Positions 54,280 to 63,894 of a stretch of 64,000 nucleotides of DNA are shown piece by piece. This DNA is from Herbidospora daliensis (GTDB lineage Bacteria; Actinomycetota; Actinomycetes; Streptosporangiales; Streptosporangiaceae): the NCBI RefSeq assembly GCF_001570585.1, contig NZ_BBXF01000001.1, forward strand, positions 799,691-863,690. Direction: 5' to 3'. Every line of letters starts with the position of its first letter. Position 1 is the first letter of the stretch. A model generated the notes under the pieces. The model had not been told where the DNA came from, did not search any database, and worked only from the letters and a program-made list of their open reading frames with translations. Made by a program: the position numbers and the translations under genes.

Positions 54280-56444
54280 CAGCCGCTCCCCAGGATGCCC
54301 ATGACGGTGCGCACGGCCGGGGCGGCGCGCTCGTCGTCGTACACGGTGTCTTTCTCGGTGGCCGCGCCCGAGCGGACGCGGCTCGCGATCGAGCGCCGCT
54401 CGGGCGGCGCGAAGGAGCCGAAGGTGCGCCGCAGCAGCGGCAGGACCTCCACGAACGCGTCGCCGCGCAGCCCCACGAGCCAGTCGTCGACCATGGCGAG
54501 CAGGCGCGGGTCGTGGACCAGCAGCAGGCCGCCGCCCGACAGGAAGCCCTCGATCCAGGCCGCCGCCCGCGCGGGCGGGTGGGCCAGCGAGACGGCCCGC
54601 GACATGCGCGCGTCGGCGTCGGCGAGCCGGTCGCCGTCGAACAGGATCCGGACGATCCGGCCCTCGATGATCCCGGGCAGGCCGGTCCGGTCGGCGAGGC
54701 CGCGCAGCGCGCCCAGCCAGCGCTCGCGCCCCTCGTCGAGCAGCGCGGAGGCGCCGGTCACGGCGTCGATGTGGGCGACCATGCCGCGCGCGTTCTCGTC
54801 GTCGAGGCCCGACACGGCGGCCGACAACCCGGCGCAGATCCGGGCCAGCAGCGACGTCGCGATCACGGCCAGCCCCTCGGCCGGGGTGCCCCGGACGTCG
54901 CCGTAGCGCTGGGCCCTGACCAGCGCGGGCAGGGCGGCCATGAGGTGGCGGATGTCGGTGTCGACGGCGGCCCGGTCGCCGATCGCGGCCAGCACGGCCG
55001 GCAGCGATTCCGGCAGGTCGGCGAGCAGCGCCCGCTCGACGAGCCCGGTCAGGTCGGCCAGCGCCGCGCCCTCACGAGCCGCCACCTCGGCGATCCTCGC
55101 GGTCGCGGCGGCCGGCACGGTCACCCCGAGCGGCGCGGCCTCGATGAGCGAGATGTCGAACTCGGGCCGCCACTGGAGCGCCCACGCCTCCTTGAACGTG
55201 CCCTTGCCCCGGGTGTGGCGGGGCTCGCCCCACGGGACGTTGAGCAGCCGGAGCCGGTGCAGCAGGCGGCTGCGGTCGAGGTCGAGCGGCTTGCGCAGGT
55301 CGAGTTCGAGCTCCCGGTCGAGCGCCTCGGGCTTGAGGCGGAGCCGCCGCTGCTCCTCGCGCAGGTGCCGTTGCAGCGGCACCATCGGCGTCGAGTCGGG
55401 CACGTGGCCGAGCCGCTCCCCCACGACCATGCGCCGCTGGATCAGCTCGACCGGCAGTTCGTCGCCCTCGCACAACACGGCGCGGGCGGCCTCGGTGACC
55501 TCGGCGAGCCCGGCGAGCGGCCGGTCGCGGACGACCGCCAGGCTCTGGGCCAGCCGGACCGACTCGATGACGTGGGCCGAGGAGACCGGGATGCCCTCGT
55601 CGCGCAGCACCCCGGCGGCGGCGGCCAGCCAGCGTTCGACCGGGCGGTCGGGGGTGGCGAACAGGTGGGCGTACCAGCCGGGCGAGGTGACGCCCGCGCC
55701 GTATCCGCCCCAGTGGGCGAGCCGGCCGTGGGTCCACGGCACCCAGGTCATCTCGGCCTTGACCTTCGGCAGGCCCTTGAGGATCCGGTCGTCGGCGGCG
55801 GCCGGGCCGATCGTGGTCAGCGCCGGGACGTGCCACGCGCCGCACACGACCGCGATGTTCCCGAACCCCTCCTTGATCGCGACCCGGACGGTCCGGCGCA
55901 TGTACGCCTCCCGCCGGGCCTCCCGCTCGTCGGGGGTGTAGCCCTCGCGGACGGCCGCCATGGCCTCGGCGATGACCTCGAAGGGGGTGTCGCCCCGGTG
56001 CTCGACGGCGTCCTCCCACCAGCGCTCGGGGTCGTCGTACCCGGCGGCCGCGGCGAGCGAGGCGATGGGGTCGACCCGGACGACCTGGGCCGGGGTGACG
56101 TCGCCGTCGCCCTCCTCGGGCTCCTTCTCGGCCAGCGAGTGGGCCGCCGGGAGGTCGCAGAAACGGGCCGGGATCCCGGCCTCGGCCGCGTAGCGCAGGG
56201 CCTGCCATTCGGGGGAGAAGGTCGCGAACGGCCAGAAGGCGGCCTTGGCCGGGTCGCCCGGCACGTGGGCCAGCAGCGCCACCGGCGGTTCCATGCCGGG
56301 GTCGGCGGCCAGGGCGACCAGGCCGTCGGCCTCCGGCGGGCCCTCGATCAGCACGAGGTCGGGCTTGAGTCGGGCGAGTTCGGCCACCACGGCGCGTGCG
56401 GAACCAGGGCCGTGGTGGCGGACGCCCAGCAGGGTGATGGTCAT
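54279..56444 (-). CDS. DUF5682-family protein with ChaN/EreA/TraB-like motifs
   Basis: 721 residues. The first ~250 residues show a layout reminiscent of the TIKI/ChaN/EreA/TraB hydrolase-like superfamily: LLGVRHHGPGSARAV (His9, His10), DLVLIEGPPEAD with Glu34, and AVVCGAWHVPAL with His205. The rest is helical. That suggests a hydrolase or ligand-binding domain, but no activity is established to my knowledge. The ATG is three bases after the MoxR stop; the stop overlaps the VWA start. Confidence 0.85.
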   Translation of the reverse strand: MTITLLGVRHHGPGSARAVVAELARLKPDLVLIEGPPEADGLVALAADPGMEPPVALLAHVPGDPAKAAFWPFATFSPEWQALRYAAEAGIPARFCDLPAAHSLAEKEPEEGDGDVTPAQVVRVDPIASLAAAAGYDDPERWWEDAVEHRGDTPFEVIAEAMAAVREGYTPDEREARREAYMRRTVRVAIKEGFGNIAVVCGAWHVPALTTIGPAAADDRILKGLPKVKAEMTWVPWTHGRLAHWGGYGAGVTSPGWYAHLFATPDRPVERWLAAAAGVLRDEGIPVSSAHVIESVRLAQSLAVVRDRPLAGLAEVTEAARAVLCEGDELPVELIQRRMVVGERLGHVPDSTPMVPLQRHLREEQRRLRLKPEALDRELELDLRKPLDLDRSRLLHRLRLLNVPWGEPRHTRGKGTFKEAWALQWRPEFDISLIEAAPLGVTVPAAATARIAEVAAREGAALADLTGLVERALLADLPESLPAVLAAIGDRAAVDTDIRHLMAALPALVRAQRYGDVRGTPAEGLAVIATSLLARICAGLSAAVSGLDDENARGMVAHIDAVTGASALLDEGRERWLGALRGLADRTGLPGIIEGRIVRILFDGDRLADADARMSRAVSLAHPPARAAAWIEGFLSGGGLLLVHDPRLLAMVDDWLVGLRGDAFVEVLPLLRRTFGSFAPPERRSIASRVRSGAATEKDTVYDDERAAPAVRTVMGILGSG

Positions 56445-56447
56445 CGG

Positions 56448-57533
56448 TCAGCCGGCGTCCCGGCAGGCGCGGTAGAAGTCACGCCACTCCTCGCGTTCCC
56501 GGACGACCGTCTCCAGGTACTCCTGCCAGACGACCCGGTCGGACACCGGGTCCTGCACGACCGCGCCGAGGATGCCGGCCGCGACGTCGGAGGGCCGCAG
56601 CACCCCGTCGCCGAAGTGGGCCGCGAGGGCGATCCCGCTGGTCAGGACCGAGATCGCCTCGGCGGTCGACAGGGTGCCGCTGGGCGACTTGACCTTGGTG
56701 CGGCCGTCGGAGGTCACCCCCGAGCGCAGCTCGCGGAAGACCGTGACGACGCGGCGGATCTCCTCCAGGCCCGCCGGGGTCTCGGGCAGCTCCAGCGAGC
56801 GGCCGAGCTGGGCGACCCGGCGGGAGACGATCTCCACCTCCTCCTCGGCCGAGGCCGGGACGGGCAGCACGACCGTGTTGAAGCGGCGGCGCAGCGCGCT
56901 CGACAACTCGTTGACACCCCGGTCGCGGTCGTTGGCGGTGGCGATGACGTTGAAGCCCTTGGCCGCCTGGACCTCCTCGTTGAGCTCGGGGATCGGCAGC
57001 GTCTTCTCCGACAGCACGGTGATCAGCGCGTCTTGCACGTCGGAGGGCATGCGGGTCAGCTCCTCGACCCGGGCCAGCCGGCCTTCGGCCATCGCCCGCA
57101 TCACGGGGCTGGGGGTGAGCGCCTCCCGTGAGGGGCCCTCGGCGAGCAGGCGGGCGTAGTTCCAGCCGTACCGGACGGCCTCTTCGGCGGTTCCCGCGGT
57201 GCCCTGCACGAGCAGGGTCGAGTCGCCGGAGACGGCGGCGGCCAGGTGTTCGGACAACCAGGTCTTGGCGGTGCCGGGCACGCCGAGCAGCAGCAGCGCG
57301 CGGTCGGTGGCCAGGGTGGCGACGGCGACCTCGACGATGCGGCGCGGGCCGATGTACTTCGGCGTGATCACCCCGCCGGGGTGGCTCGCGTCGCCCAGGA
57401 TGTAGGTGGTCACCGCCCACGGCGACAACCGCCAGCCGGGCGGGCGGGGCCGGTCGTCGTGCTTGGCCAGGACGGCCAGTTCGTCGGCGTACTGGTCTTC
57501 CGCGTGGGGCCGCAGGACGGTGGGGGTCGTCAC
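56448..57533 (-). CDS. MoxR-like AAA+ ATPase
   Basis: 361 residues. Walker A GVPGTAKT (84-91). The Walker B position reads ARVEELTRMPSD, with Glu-Glu in place of the canonical Asp-Glu. Sensor 1 is NVIATANDRDRG and the arginine-finger region LRRRFNTV. A C-terminal lid domain follows. MoxR ATPases act with VWA partners as remodelling chaperones. The GTG overlaps the stop of the DUF5691 gene by four bases (GTGA). Confidence 0.91.
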   Translation of the reverse strand: MTTPTVLRPHAEDQYADELAVLAKHDDRPRPPGWRLSPWAVTTYILGDASHPGGVITPKYIGPRRIVEVAVATLATDRALLLLGVPGTAKTWLSEHLAAAVSGDSTLLVQGTAGTAEEAVRYGWNYARLLAEGPSREALTPSPVMRAMAEGRLARVEELTRMPSDVQDALITVLSEKTLPIPELNEEVQAAKGFNVIATANDRDRGVNELSSALRRRFNTVVLPVPASAEEEVEIVSRRVAQLGRSLELPETPAGLEEIRRVVTVFRELRSGVTSDGRTKVKSPSGTLSTAEAISVLTSGIALAAHFGDGVLRPSDVAAGILGAVVQDPVSDRVVWQEYLETVVREREEWRDFYRACRDAG

Positions 57534-58927
57534 GAGAACTCCTTGATCATGTCGGAACGGAAGCGGAGCAGGGCGGCGGCGGTCTGCAGTTCGCCGATGT
57601 CGGGCAGCTGGTCGAGGTCGTAGTGGCCGGCCGGGTCGAGCCGCTCGCCCGCCAGGCGGGCCAGTTCGCCCGCGTTCCACGGCTGGGCGGCGGCGATGTC
57701 GGCGACCCGCTGGAGCACGGCGGCGGCGAGCGGGCCGCTCCAGGGGCCGGGCACCCCGCCGAGCATCATGATCAGCTGGCCGTCGACGTTCCCGGCGCGG
57801 ACGATCTCGGCCGCCCGCCACGACCGTTCGTCGGGCGGCAGCACGGCCAGCAGGTCGGTCAGCGGCTCGACGTCGAACAGGGCGCGGGCCCAGACCGGGT
57901 CCTCCTGCAGGATGGCGGCCCGGATCCAGCCCATGTGGATCTCCCGGGCCCAGTCGCCGATGGTCATCCGGACCAGCTCGGCGGGGTCGGCCCCGAGGTG
58001 GCCCGGCCAGAACCGCAGCGGGGTGTGCGCGACGACCTGCTGCAACCACCAGCTGCGCGGCCCGGTGCCGGCCGGCGGCCGCGACCGCACGCCGTCGCGC
58101 TCCATGACGGAGTCGCAGGCCGTCGGCGCGACCGCGCTGAGCCGGGAGCCGTCGCGGACGAGCAGCGGCGCGGCCCGCGCGGCCATGCGCTGCCCGAGCC
58201 GGGAGTCGGGCAGCTTGGTGAGCAGGTCGGCGGCGGCCTGCCGGACCTCGCGGCGGCGGTCGTCGAGCGCCTTCTCCAGGAAGGGCTCGTCGGCCATGGT
58301 CAAACCGTCGGCCAGGACCGCGACGAAGGCGGCCCGGTCGTCGGGGTTCTCCTTCGCCCAGGTGACTTCGAGCAGGTCTCTGGCCTCGCCGGCGGAGGCG
58401 GCGCGCAGCGCGGCGAGGAACGCCTGGCGGTCGCCGCGGGTGCCGAACTCCCACGGGCCGTGGTCGAGCCCGGCCGGCACGTCGCCGGAGCTCTCCTGGA
58501 GCAGGTAGCCCCACTCGGGGTTGAGCCCGGCGAGCCAGCGCCCCCGGGCCCCCGCCACGACGGCGAGGTCGGCCCTGATCGACCGGTCGCGCGCCCCGGC
58601 CGTGAGCAGCTGCGGCAGCAGCCGCGCCGGGACCCGCAGCGACCGGCGGGCCGCCAGGCCCAGCCATTCGGGCAGCACCCGGGGGAACTCCCCGCCGAGC
58701 AGCCGGGCCAGCCGGTCGGCGGCCTTCGCCGGGACCGGGGCCGCGCCGTCGCCGGGCGCCTCGGCGAGCGGGCTCCCGCCGCCGGGCTGCTCCCCCGCCC
58801 TGCGGGCGACGACCTGCGCGGCGGCCTGTTCCAGCAGGTCGAACGGGGAGTCGAGGCCGCGCCGCTCGGTCCCGACGAGAGCGGTGGAGACGAGCTCGTT
58901 CCACCCGTTGCGCCGATCGAGCCTCAC
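57530..58927 (-). CDS. DUF5691-family protein of the MoxR/VWA cluster
   Basis: 465 residues from a GTG that overlaps the SWIM-gene stop (GTGA). N-terminal NELVSTALVGTERRGLDSPF, a HEAT-like helical middle (ALDDRRREVRQAAADLLTKL; SRLGQRMAARAAPLL), and a C-terminal helical domain. Probably a scaffold. No catalytic motif seen. The start chosen gives an uninterrupted coupled operon; a longer upstream frame would lie inside the SWIM gene. Confidence 0.85.
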   Translation of the reverse strand: MRLDRRNGWNELVSTALVGTERRGLDSPFDLLEQAAAQVVARRAGEQPGGGSPLAEAPGDGAAPVPAKAADRLARLLGGEFPRVLPEWLGLAARRSLRVPARLLPQLLTAGARDRSIRADLAVVAGARGRWLAGLNPEWGYLLQESSGDVPAGLDHGPWEFGTRGDRQAFLAALRAASAGEARDLLEVTWAKENPDDRAAFVAVLADGLTMADEPFLEKALDDRRREVRQAAADLLTKLPDSRLGQRMAARAAPLLVRDGSRLSAVAPTACDSVMERDGVRSRPPAGTGPRSWWLQQVVAHTPLRFWPGHLGADPAELVRMTIGDWAREIHMGWIRAAILQEDPVWARALFDVEPLTDLLAVLPPDERSWRAAEIVRAGNVDGQLIMMLGGVPGPWSGPLAAAVLQRVADIAAAQPWNAGELARLAGERLDPAGHYDLDQLPDIGELQTAAALLRFRSDMIKEFS

Positions 58928-60243
58928 AGGACCACCACCTCGTCGTTTTCGTCCCACGTCGTGAGTGGACGCAGGCCGTCGGGAGTCCATTCCACGGCGA
59001 CCGTCACCGGACGGCCGCCCGAGACGGCGACCAGCTTCCACGGGTCGCCCGCCGACGCGTGGAGCCGCAGGCCCTGGCCCGAGTCGCCCAGCAGGCACCA
59101 GGCCTTGCCGTCGCGGCCGACCCGGGCGCCGGTGATCACCAGCGGCCACGACTCGGTCCACGGGTCGCGGGTCAGCACGTCGGCGACCAGCTGCGGCACG
59201 CCCTCGACGGCCACCCCCGAGGCGGGCGACCGGGCGGGCACGGCCGCGCCGTAGCGGTCGGCGATCAGGGCCCGCAGCGGCGCCGCGCCCGGGTAGTAGG
59301 AGACGTCGGCGTCGACCCGGGTGCCGAGCACCAGGGAGGCGTCGAGCGGCTGGCCGGGCGGCGCGAACGACAACACCAGGGCCAGGCGGCCGGTCGCCCG
59401 GCCGTGCAGCCAGACGCGGCGCGAGAGCAGCCGGTCGCGTTCCTCGTCTCGGAGGGCGATGACCTGCCATTCGTCGCGGATCGGCGGCAGGGCCAGCACG
59501 GTCTCCTTGGGCACCTGGTAGCCGACGCGCTGGCGTACGGTCTCGCGCAGGTCGCCGGGCAGTTCGGCGGCCCGCCGGTGGGCCACGGCCAGCAGGTGGA
59601 CCATGGCGTATTCGCCGAGCAGCCGCCCCGGCCAGTTCTCGTCGCGGAAGACCCGGGTGAGGCCGGAGAAGGTGCCGGCCAGGCCGGGGGCCTGCGCGTC
59701 GACGAGGCGTTTGGCCAGGTCGCTCCACTCGGCCAGGCCCGTCTGGCGGGCGTCGGACAAACCGCTCGCGACCTGGTCGGACAACCAGCGTTCGAGCTCG
59801 GCCAGGCCGGCGGTGACACGTTCTTCGCGCTGCCGGGCGCGGTTCTCGTCGGGCTTGGCGGCGGCGGGTTCGGCTCTCTCGGCGGCCTTCTTCTCGGCGG
59901 CCTTCTCGGCCTTGGCGGCGCGCTGGCCGAACCACTCGGCCGCCCAGGGGGCGAGTTCGGCGGCGGGCGGGACCCCGTCGGCCGACCACAGGAGGAGCAG
60001 GCCCAGCGCGTGTTTGCACGGGAACTTGCGGCTGGGACAGCTGCACCGGTAGGCGGGCTCGGACAGGTCGACGCACGCCTGGTAGGGCTTCGAACCGGAC
60101 CCGGCGCACTCGCCCCACAACGCCGATCCGTTCACCCCCATGGCGGACCACTTCCTGGGCGCGCTCACCCCGCCGGCCGCCTTCTGGGAGGCGGCGTCGG
60201 GCGCGAGCGCCAGCACCTGGTCTCGACTCCATCGTTCGGTCAC
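58924..60243 (-). CDS. SWIM zinc-finger protein heading the MoxR/VWA cluster
   Basis: 439 residues. SWIM motif C-x-C-xn-C-x-H seen as YRCSCPSRKFPCKHALGLLL (about 68-87), a zinc-binding DNA- or protein-interaction module. A basic/acidic Lys-Ala-Glu coiled region (WFGQRAAKAEKAAEKKAAER) follows, then a beta-rich C-terminal half. GTG at 60243 starts the protein at V-T-E-R-W. First gene of the SWIM, DUF5691, MoxR, DUF5682, VWA operon, in which all five genes overlap or nearly abut. Divergent from the LAL regulator 91 bases away. Confidence 0.87.
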   Translation of the reverse strand: MTERWSRDQVLALAPDAASQKAAGGVSAPRKWSAMGVNGSALWGECAGSGSKPYQACVDLSEPAYRCSCPSRKFPCKHALGLLLLWSADGVPPAAELAPWAAEWFGQRAAKAEKAAEKKAAERAEPAAAKPDENRARQREERVTAGLAELERWLSDQVASGLSDARQTGLAEWSDLAKRLVDAQAPGLAGTFSGLTRVFRDENWPGRLLGEYAMVHLLAVAHRRAAELPGDLRETVRQRVGYQVPKETVLALPPIRDEWQVIALRDEERDRLLSRRVWLHGRATGRLALVLSFAPPGQPLDASLVLGTRVDADVSYYPGAAPLRALIADRYGAAVPARSPASGVAVEGVPQLVADVLTRDPWTESWPLVITGARVGRDGKAWCLLGDSGQGLRLHASAGDPWKLVAVSGGRPVTVAVEWTPDGLRPLTTWDENDEVVVL

Positions 60244-60334
60244 GCGCCGCACCCTAGCCGCGCCGGGCGACAAAACGTGCAAGATCACAAAGAGGGCCCG
60301 GGGTTCTGTCGGTGTGACGTGCCATACTCGCAGC

Positions 60335-63196
60335 GTGGTGGGCCGAAAGACACAAACCGGGCTTGTCGGGCGCGGGTTCCAACTCGACCGGCTGTCCCGG
60401 GTGCTCGACGCCGCGACCGGGCGGATGGCCGGGGTGGCGCTCGTCGGCGGCGACGCCGGCATCGGGAAGACCCGCATCGTCTGCGAGCTGAGCGAGATCG
60501 CGCGCGAGCGCGGATTCACCGTCCTGGTCGGGCAGTGCGCCGAACTGGGCAACGCGCTGCCCTATCTGCCGCTCGCCGACGCGCTGCGCAGCGCCGATCT
60601 CCGGTCGGCGCTCGAATCGCGGCCGGTGCTGCGGCGGCTGCTGCCGGGCGCCGACCCCGACGGGTCCGACGCGCTCAGCGGCGCGCTGGCCCAGCAGCGG
60701 CTGTTCGGGGCGACGCTGAGCCTGCTGGGCGAGCTGGCCGACGAGCGGCCGGTGCTGATGGTGTTCGAAGACCTCCACTGGGCCGACCACTCGACGCGCG
60801 ACCTGCTGGTCTTCCTGACCCGCATGCTGCAGCGCGAGCGGGTGGTCCTGGTCGGCACCTACCGGACCGACGACCTGCACCGCCGCCACCCGCTGCGGCC
60901 GGTGCTCGCCGAGCTCCAGCGGCTGCCGCTGGTCGTGCCGGTCGAGCTGCCGCCGCTCGACGACGAGGCGATGGCGACCCACCTGACCGCCCTCGGCGGC
61001 GGCAACGCGGGCCTGATCGGCGGGGTCGTCGGGCGGGCCGGCGGCAATCCGTTCTTCGCCGAGGAACTGCTCCAGGCCGCGTCGAGCGGCGACCGGCTGC
61101 CGGCGACGCTGGCCGACCTGCTGATGGCCCGGGTCGAGGGGCTGTCCGACACCGCCCAGCAGGTGCTCCGGGTCGCGGCCGTGGCCGGGCGGCGGGTCGA
61201 CCACGACGTGCTGCGCGCGGCGGCGGGGCTTGCCGACCGGCCCCTCGAGGAGGCGCTGCGCGAGATCGTCTCGCGCGGGCTGCTCACCGTCGACCAGCAC
61301 ATCGGCTACGACTTCCGCCACGCCCTGCTCCAGGAGGCCGTCTACGACGACCTGCTGCCGGGCGAGCGCACCCGCCTGCACATGACCTTCGCGGCGCTGC
61401 TGACCGAGTCGGGCGGCCGGGCGGCCGAGCTGGCCCACCACTACTCTGCCGCCCACGACGTGCGGGGCGCGCTGATCACCTCGCTGGAGGCGGGCCTGCG
61501 GGCCACCCAGATGGGCGCCCCGGCCGAGGCCAACCGCCACTTCGACCGGGCGCTCGAGGTGTGGGAGCAGGTGCCCGACGCCGACGCGCTCACCGGCACC
61601 ACGCGGGCGCGGCTGATCCTCGACAGCGCCGCGGCGGCGGCCGACAGCGGCGACAACCACCGCGCCATCGCCCACCTGCGGCGGCTGCGCCAGCTCGTCA
61701 CCGAGCCGCTGCTGGTGGCCGAGACCAACGAGCGGCTGGCCTGGTACCAGGCCGACGGCGACGACTTCCACGGCATGGCCGAGGCGGCCCAGGCGGCGGT
61801 CGACGCCGTCGACGACGGCCCGGAGACGCCGCTGCTGGCCCGCGCGCTGGCCACCCACGCCCGCACCCTGTGGATCGCCGAGCGGGTGACCGACGCCCAG
61901 GAGGCCGCCGCCCGCGCGCTCGAGGTGGCGCGGCGCACCGGGTCGATCGAGGCCGAGTCGGCGGCGCTGGTGGCGCTGGGCATCCAGCAGGAGTCGCTCG
62001 GCGACCCCGACATGGCCGAGGAGCTGCTGTCGATGGCGGCGGCCAAGACGTCGGGGTCGTTGTCGATGGACCTGCGTGCCCATTTCAGCCTTGCCCGGCT
62101 GCAATACGAGCGGGGCGACCTCGACGCGGCGGCCGAATCCGCCGAGGCGGGGTTGCAGGTGGCCCGCGAGAACGGCCTGATGTGGAGCACGTTCGGCACC
62201 GACCTGCGGTTCCTGCGCTACCTGATCTCGTTCGCGGCCGGCGACTGGGACGCCGCCGAGAAGCGGGCCGCGATGTTCGGCGTCCGGGTCGGCACCCCGC
62301 CCGAGGCGCTTTTGTCGTCGTTCGCCCTGTTCGTCGAGGTCGGCCGGGGACGGGCGGTGGCGGCCGAGCGGCTGCGCTGGCTGGAGCCGTTCTGGGGCGC
62401 CGACGACCTGGTGACCTACATGACCCGCGGCATGGCGGCCGAACTCGCCCTCTGGAAGGGCGACCCGAAGGAGGCCCTCGGCCACGTCGACGCGGTCGTG
62501 GCCGTGCAGCAGCCCTACGACTCGGGCCTGATCCGCATCTCGGCGGTCGGCCTGGCCGCCCTCGCCGACCTGCCCCCGGGCGACCCCGCCCGCGAACGCG
62601 GCGACGAGTTCATCGAACGCGCCCGCTACGCCGCCACCCACGGCCCCACCGGCCCGTGGACCACACTCGGCCCCGAGGGCCGCGGCTGGGCGGCCCGCGC
62701 CGAGGCCGAATGGCACCGCTTGTCCGGCACCGCCACCCCCGAGGCGTGGGAGAAGGCGGTGACCGCCTTCGACGGCGGCTTCCCCTACGAACAGGCCCGC
62801 AACCGCTGGAGGCTGGCCGAGACCCTGCTCGAAGCGGGCGACCGCGACCGCGCCCGCGCCGAGTGGCGGCAGGCCGTCGAGGTGGCCGACCACCTGGGCG
62901 CCGCCCCCCTGCGCCACGCCCTCGACCTCCTGGGCCGCCGCGCCCGCTTCACCATGCCCGACACGACCGAACCGGAACGGGCGAGCGTGCTCGACACCCT
63001 GACCGGCCGCGAACGCGAGGTCCTGGCCCAGGTGGCCGCGGGCCGCTCCAACCGCGAAATCGGCGAACGCCTGTTCATCAGCCAGAAGACGGCGAGCGTC
63101 CACGTCTCCAACATCCTGGCCAAACTCGGCGCGGCGACCCGCACCCAGGCCGCCGCCATCGCCCACCAGGAAGGCGTCACACCCCCCACCGACTGA
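60335..63196 (+). CDS. LuxR-family ATP-binding (LAL/MalT-like) regulator
   Basis: 953 residues. N-terminal AAA/STAND domain: Walker A GGDAGIGKT (38-46), Walker B VLMVFEDLHWAD, then TPR-like helical repeats over the middle 500 residues, and a C-terminal LuxR helix-turn-helix LTGREREVLAQVAAGRSNRE followed by IGERLFISQKTASVHVSNIL. A signal-gated transcription activator. GTG at 60335 or 60338; a CATACT -10-like box at 60322-60327 places the transcript start at the GTG, so it may be leaderless. Divergent from the SWIM operon, which it could control. Confidence 0.9.
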   Translation: MVGRKTQTGLVGRGFQLDRLSRVLDAATGRMAGVALVGGDAGIGKTRIVCELSEIARERGFTVLVGQCAELGNALPYLPLADALRSADLRSALESRPVLRRLLPGADPDGSDALSGALAQQRLFGATLSLLGELADERPVLMVFEDLHWADHSTRDLLVFLTRMLQRERVVLVGTYRTDDLHRRHPLRPVLAELQRLPLVVPVELPPLDDEAMATHLTALGGGNAGLIGGVVGRAGGNPFFAEELLQAASSGDRLPATLADLLMARVEGLSDTAQQVLRVAAVAGRRVDHDVLRAAAGLADRPLEEALREIVSRGLLTVDQHIGYDFRHALLQEAVYDDLLPGERTRLHMTFAALLTESGGRAAELAHHYSAAHDVRGALITSLEAGLRATQMGAPAEANRHFDRALEVWEQVPDADALTGTTRARLILDSAAAAADSGDNHRAIAHLRRLRQLVTEPLLVAETNERLAWYQADGDDFHGMAEAAQAAVDAVDDGPETPLLARALATHARTLWIAERVTDAQEAAARALEVARRTGSIEAESAALVALGIQQESLGDPDMAEELLSMAAAKTSGSLSMDLRAHFSLARLQYERGDLDAAAESAEAGLQVARENGLMWSTFGTDLRFLRYLISFAAGDWDAAEKRAAMFGVRVGTPPEALLSSFALFVEVGRGRAVAAERLRWLEPFWGADDLVTYMTRGMAAELALWKGDPKEALGHVDAVVAVQQPYDSGLIRISAVGLAALADLPPGDPARERGDEFIERARYAATHGPTGPWTTLGPEGRGWAARAEAEWHRLSGTATPEAWEKAVTAFDGGFPYEQARNRWRLAETLLEAGDRDRARAEWRQAVEVADHLGAAPLRHALDLLGRRARFTMPDTTEPERASVLDTLTGREREVLAQVAAGRSNREIGERLFISQKTASVHVSNILAKLGAATRTQAAAIAHQEGVTPPTD

Positions 63197-63198
63197 AC

Positions 63199-63283
63199 CG
63201 CCGTCGTCGATGCGGGCCCGCTCAGCCGCTGAGGTCCCGCGCGCCGTCGTTGATCCGGGCCGCTGAACCGCTGGGGTTCGCGC
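63199..63283 (+). repeat. Two ~43-bp repeats right after the LAL regulator stop
   Basis: GCCGTCGTCGATGCGGGCC and GCCGTCGTTGATCCGGGCC start successive units (period 43), each followed by a CGCTGA-(G/A)-like string. The block CTGAACCG that contains the gene stop (63194-63196) recurs at 63263-63270, so units appear to include the gene end. Confidence 0.6.
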
Positions 63284-63427
63284 ATGGGCGTTTTCTTTAC
63301 GGCTCCCGCCCACCCCAAGACGCCACGACCACCCGGCATCACGACCGCCGAACCGCCCACGCACCGCGCCCCGGCCGTGGGGAAGATCGATACGCTCGGC
63401 ACGCACGTGACGCTGGAGGGAGCCGAC

Positions 63428-63859
63428 ATGCAGAAGCCGCCGCTGGCCGAGGAGCTCGGGCTGGAACCCCACCCCGAAGGGGGATGGTTCGCCGAGACCT
63501 GGCGGTCGCCGGTGATGTTCTCCCCCGACGGCTACGACGGCCCGAGGCACAGCGCGACCGCGATCTACTTCCTCCTCGAATCCGGCGAGGAGTCCGCCTG
63601 GCACGTCGTCGCCTCGGCCGAACTCTGGTTCTGGCACCGGGGCGGCCCGCTGGTCCTCACCTTCGGCGGCGACGGCGACCAGCCGGAGCCCGGGGAGAGC
63701 GTCGTCCTGGGCCCGGACGTCGAGCAGGGCCAGCGACCCCAAGTGCTCATCCCACCGGGCGTCTGGCAGGCGGCCCGGCCGGCGGGCGACGAGGGTGTGC
63801 TGGTCAGCTGCGTCGTCTCCCCCGGCTTCGAGTTCGGCGACTTCCGCCTGGCCGAGTAA
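63428..63859 (+). CDS. Cupin-fold DUF985 protein
   Basis: 143 residues. N-terminal LGLEPHPEGGWFAETWRSP and the core ATAIYFLLESGEESAWHVVA-like segment followed by ELWFWHRGGPL match the cupin_5/DUF985 group related to yeast YML079W. His in PRHSATAI, H in SAWHVV and the GVWQAARP end are likely pocket residues. Ligand unknown. ATG at 63428 has GGAGGG seven bases upstream; a longer in-frame start at 63284 is less likely. Confidence 0.88.
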   Translation: MQKPPLAEELGLEPHPEGGWFAETWRSPVMFSPDGYDGPRHSATAIYFLLESGEESAWHVVASAELWFWHRGGPLVLTFGGDGDQPEPGESVVLGPDVEQGQRPQVLIPPGVWQAARPAGDEGVLVSCVVSPGFEFGDFRLAE

Positions 63860-63894
63860 CCCGAACTCAGAGCCGGGCGAACAGGCTGAACGCC

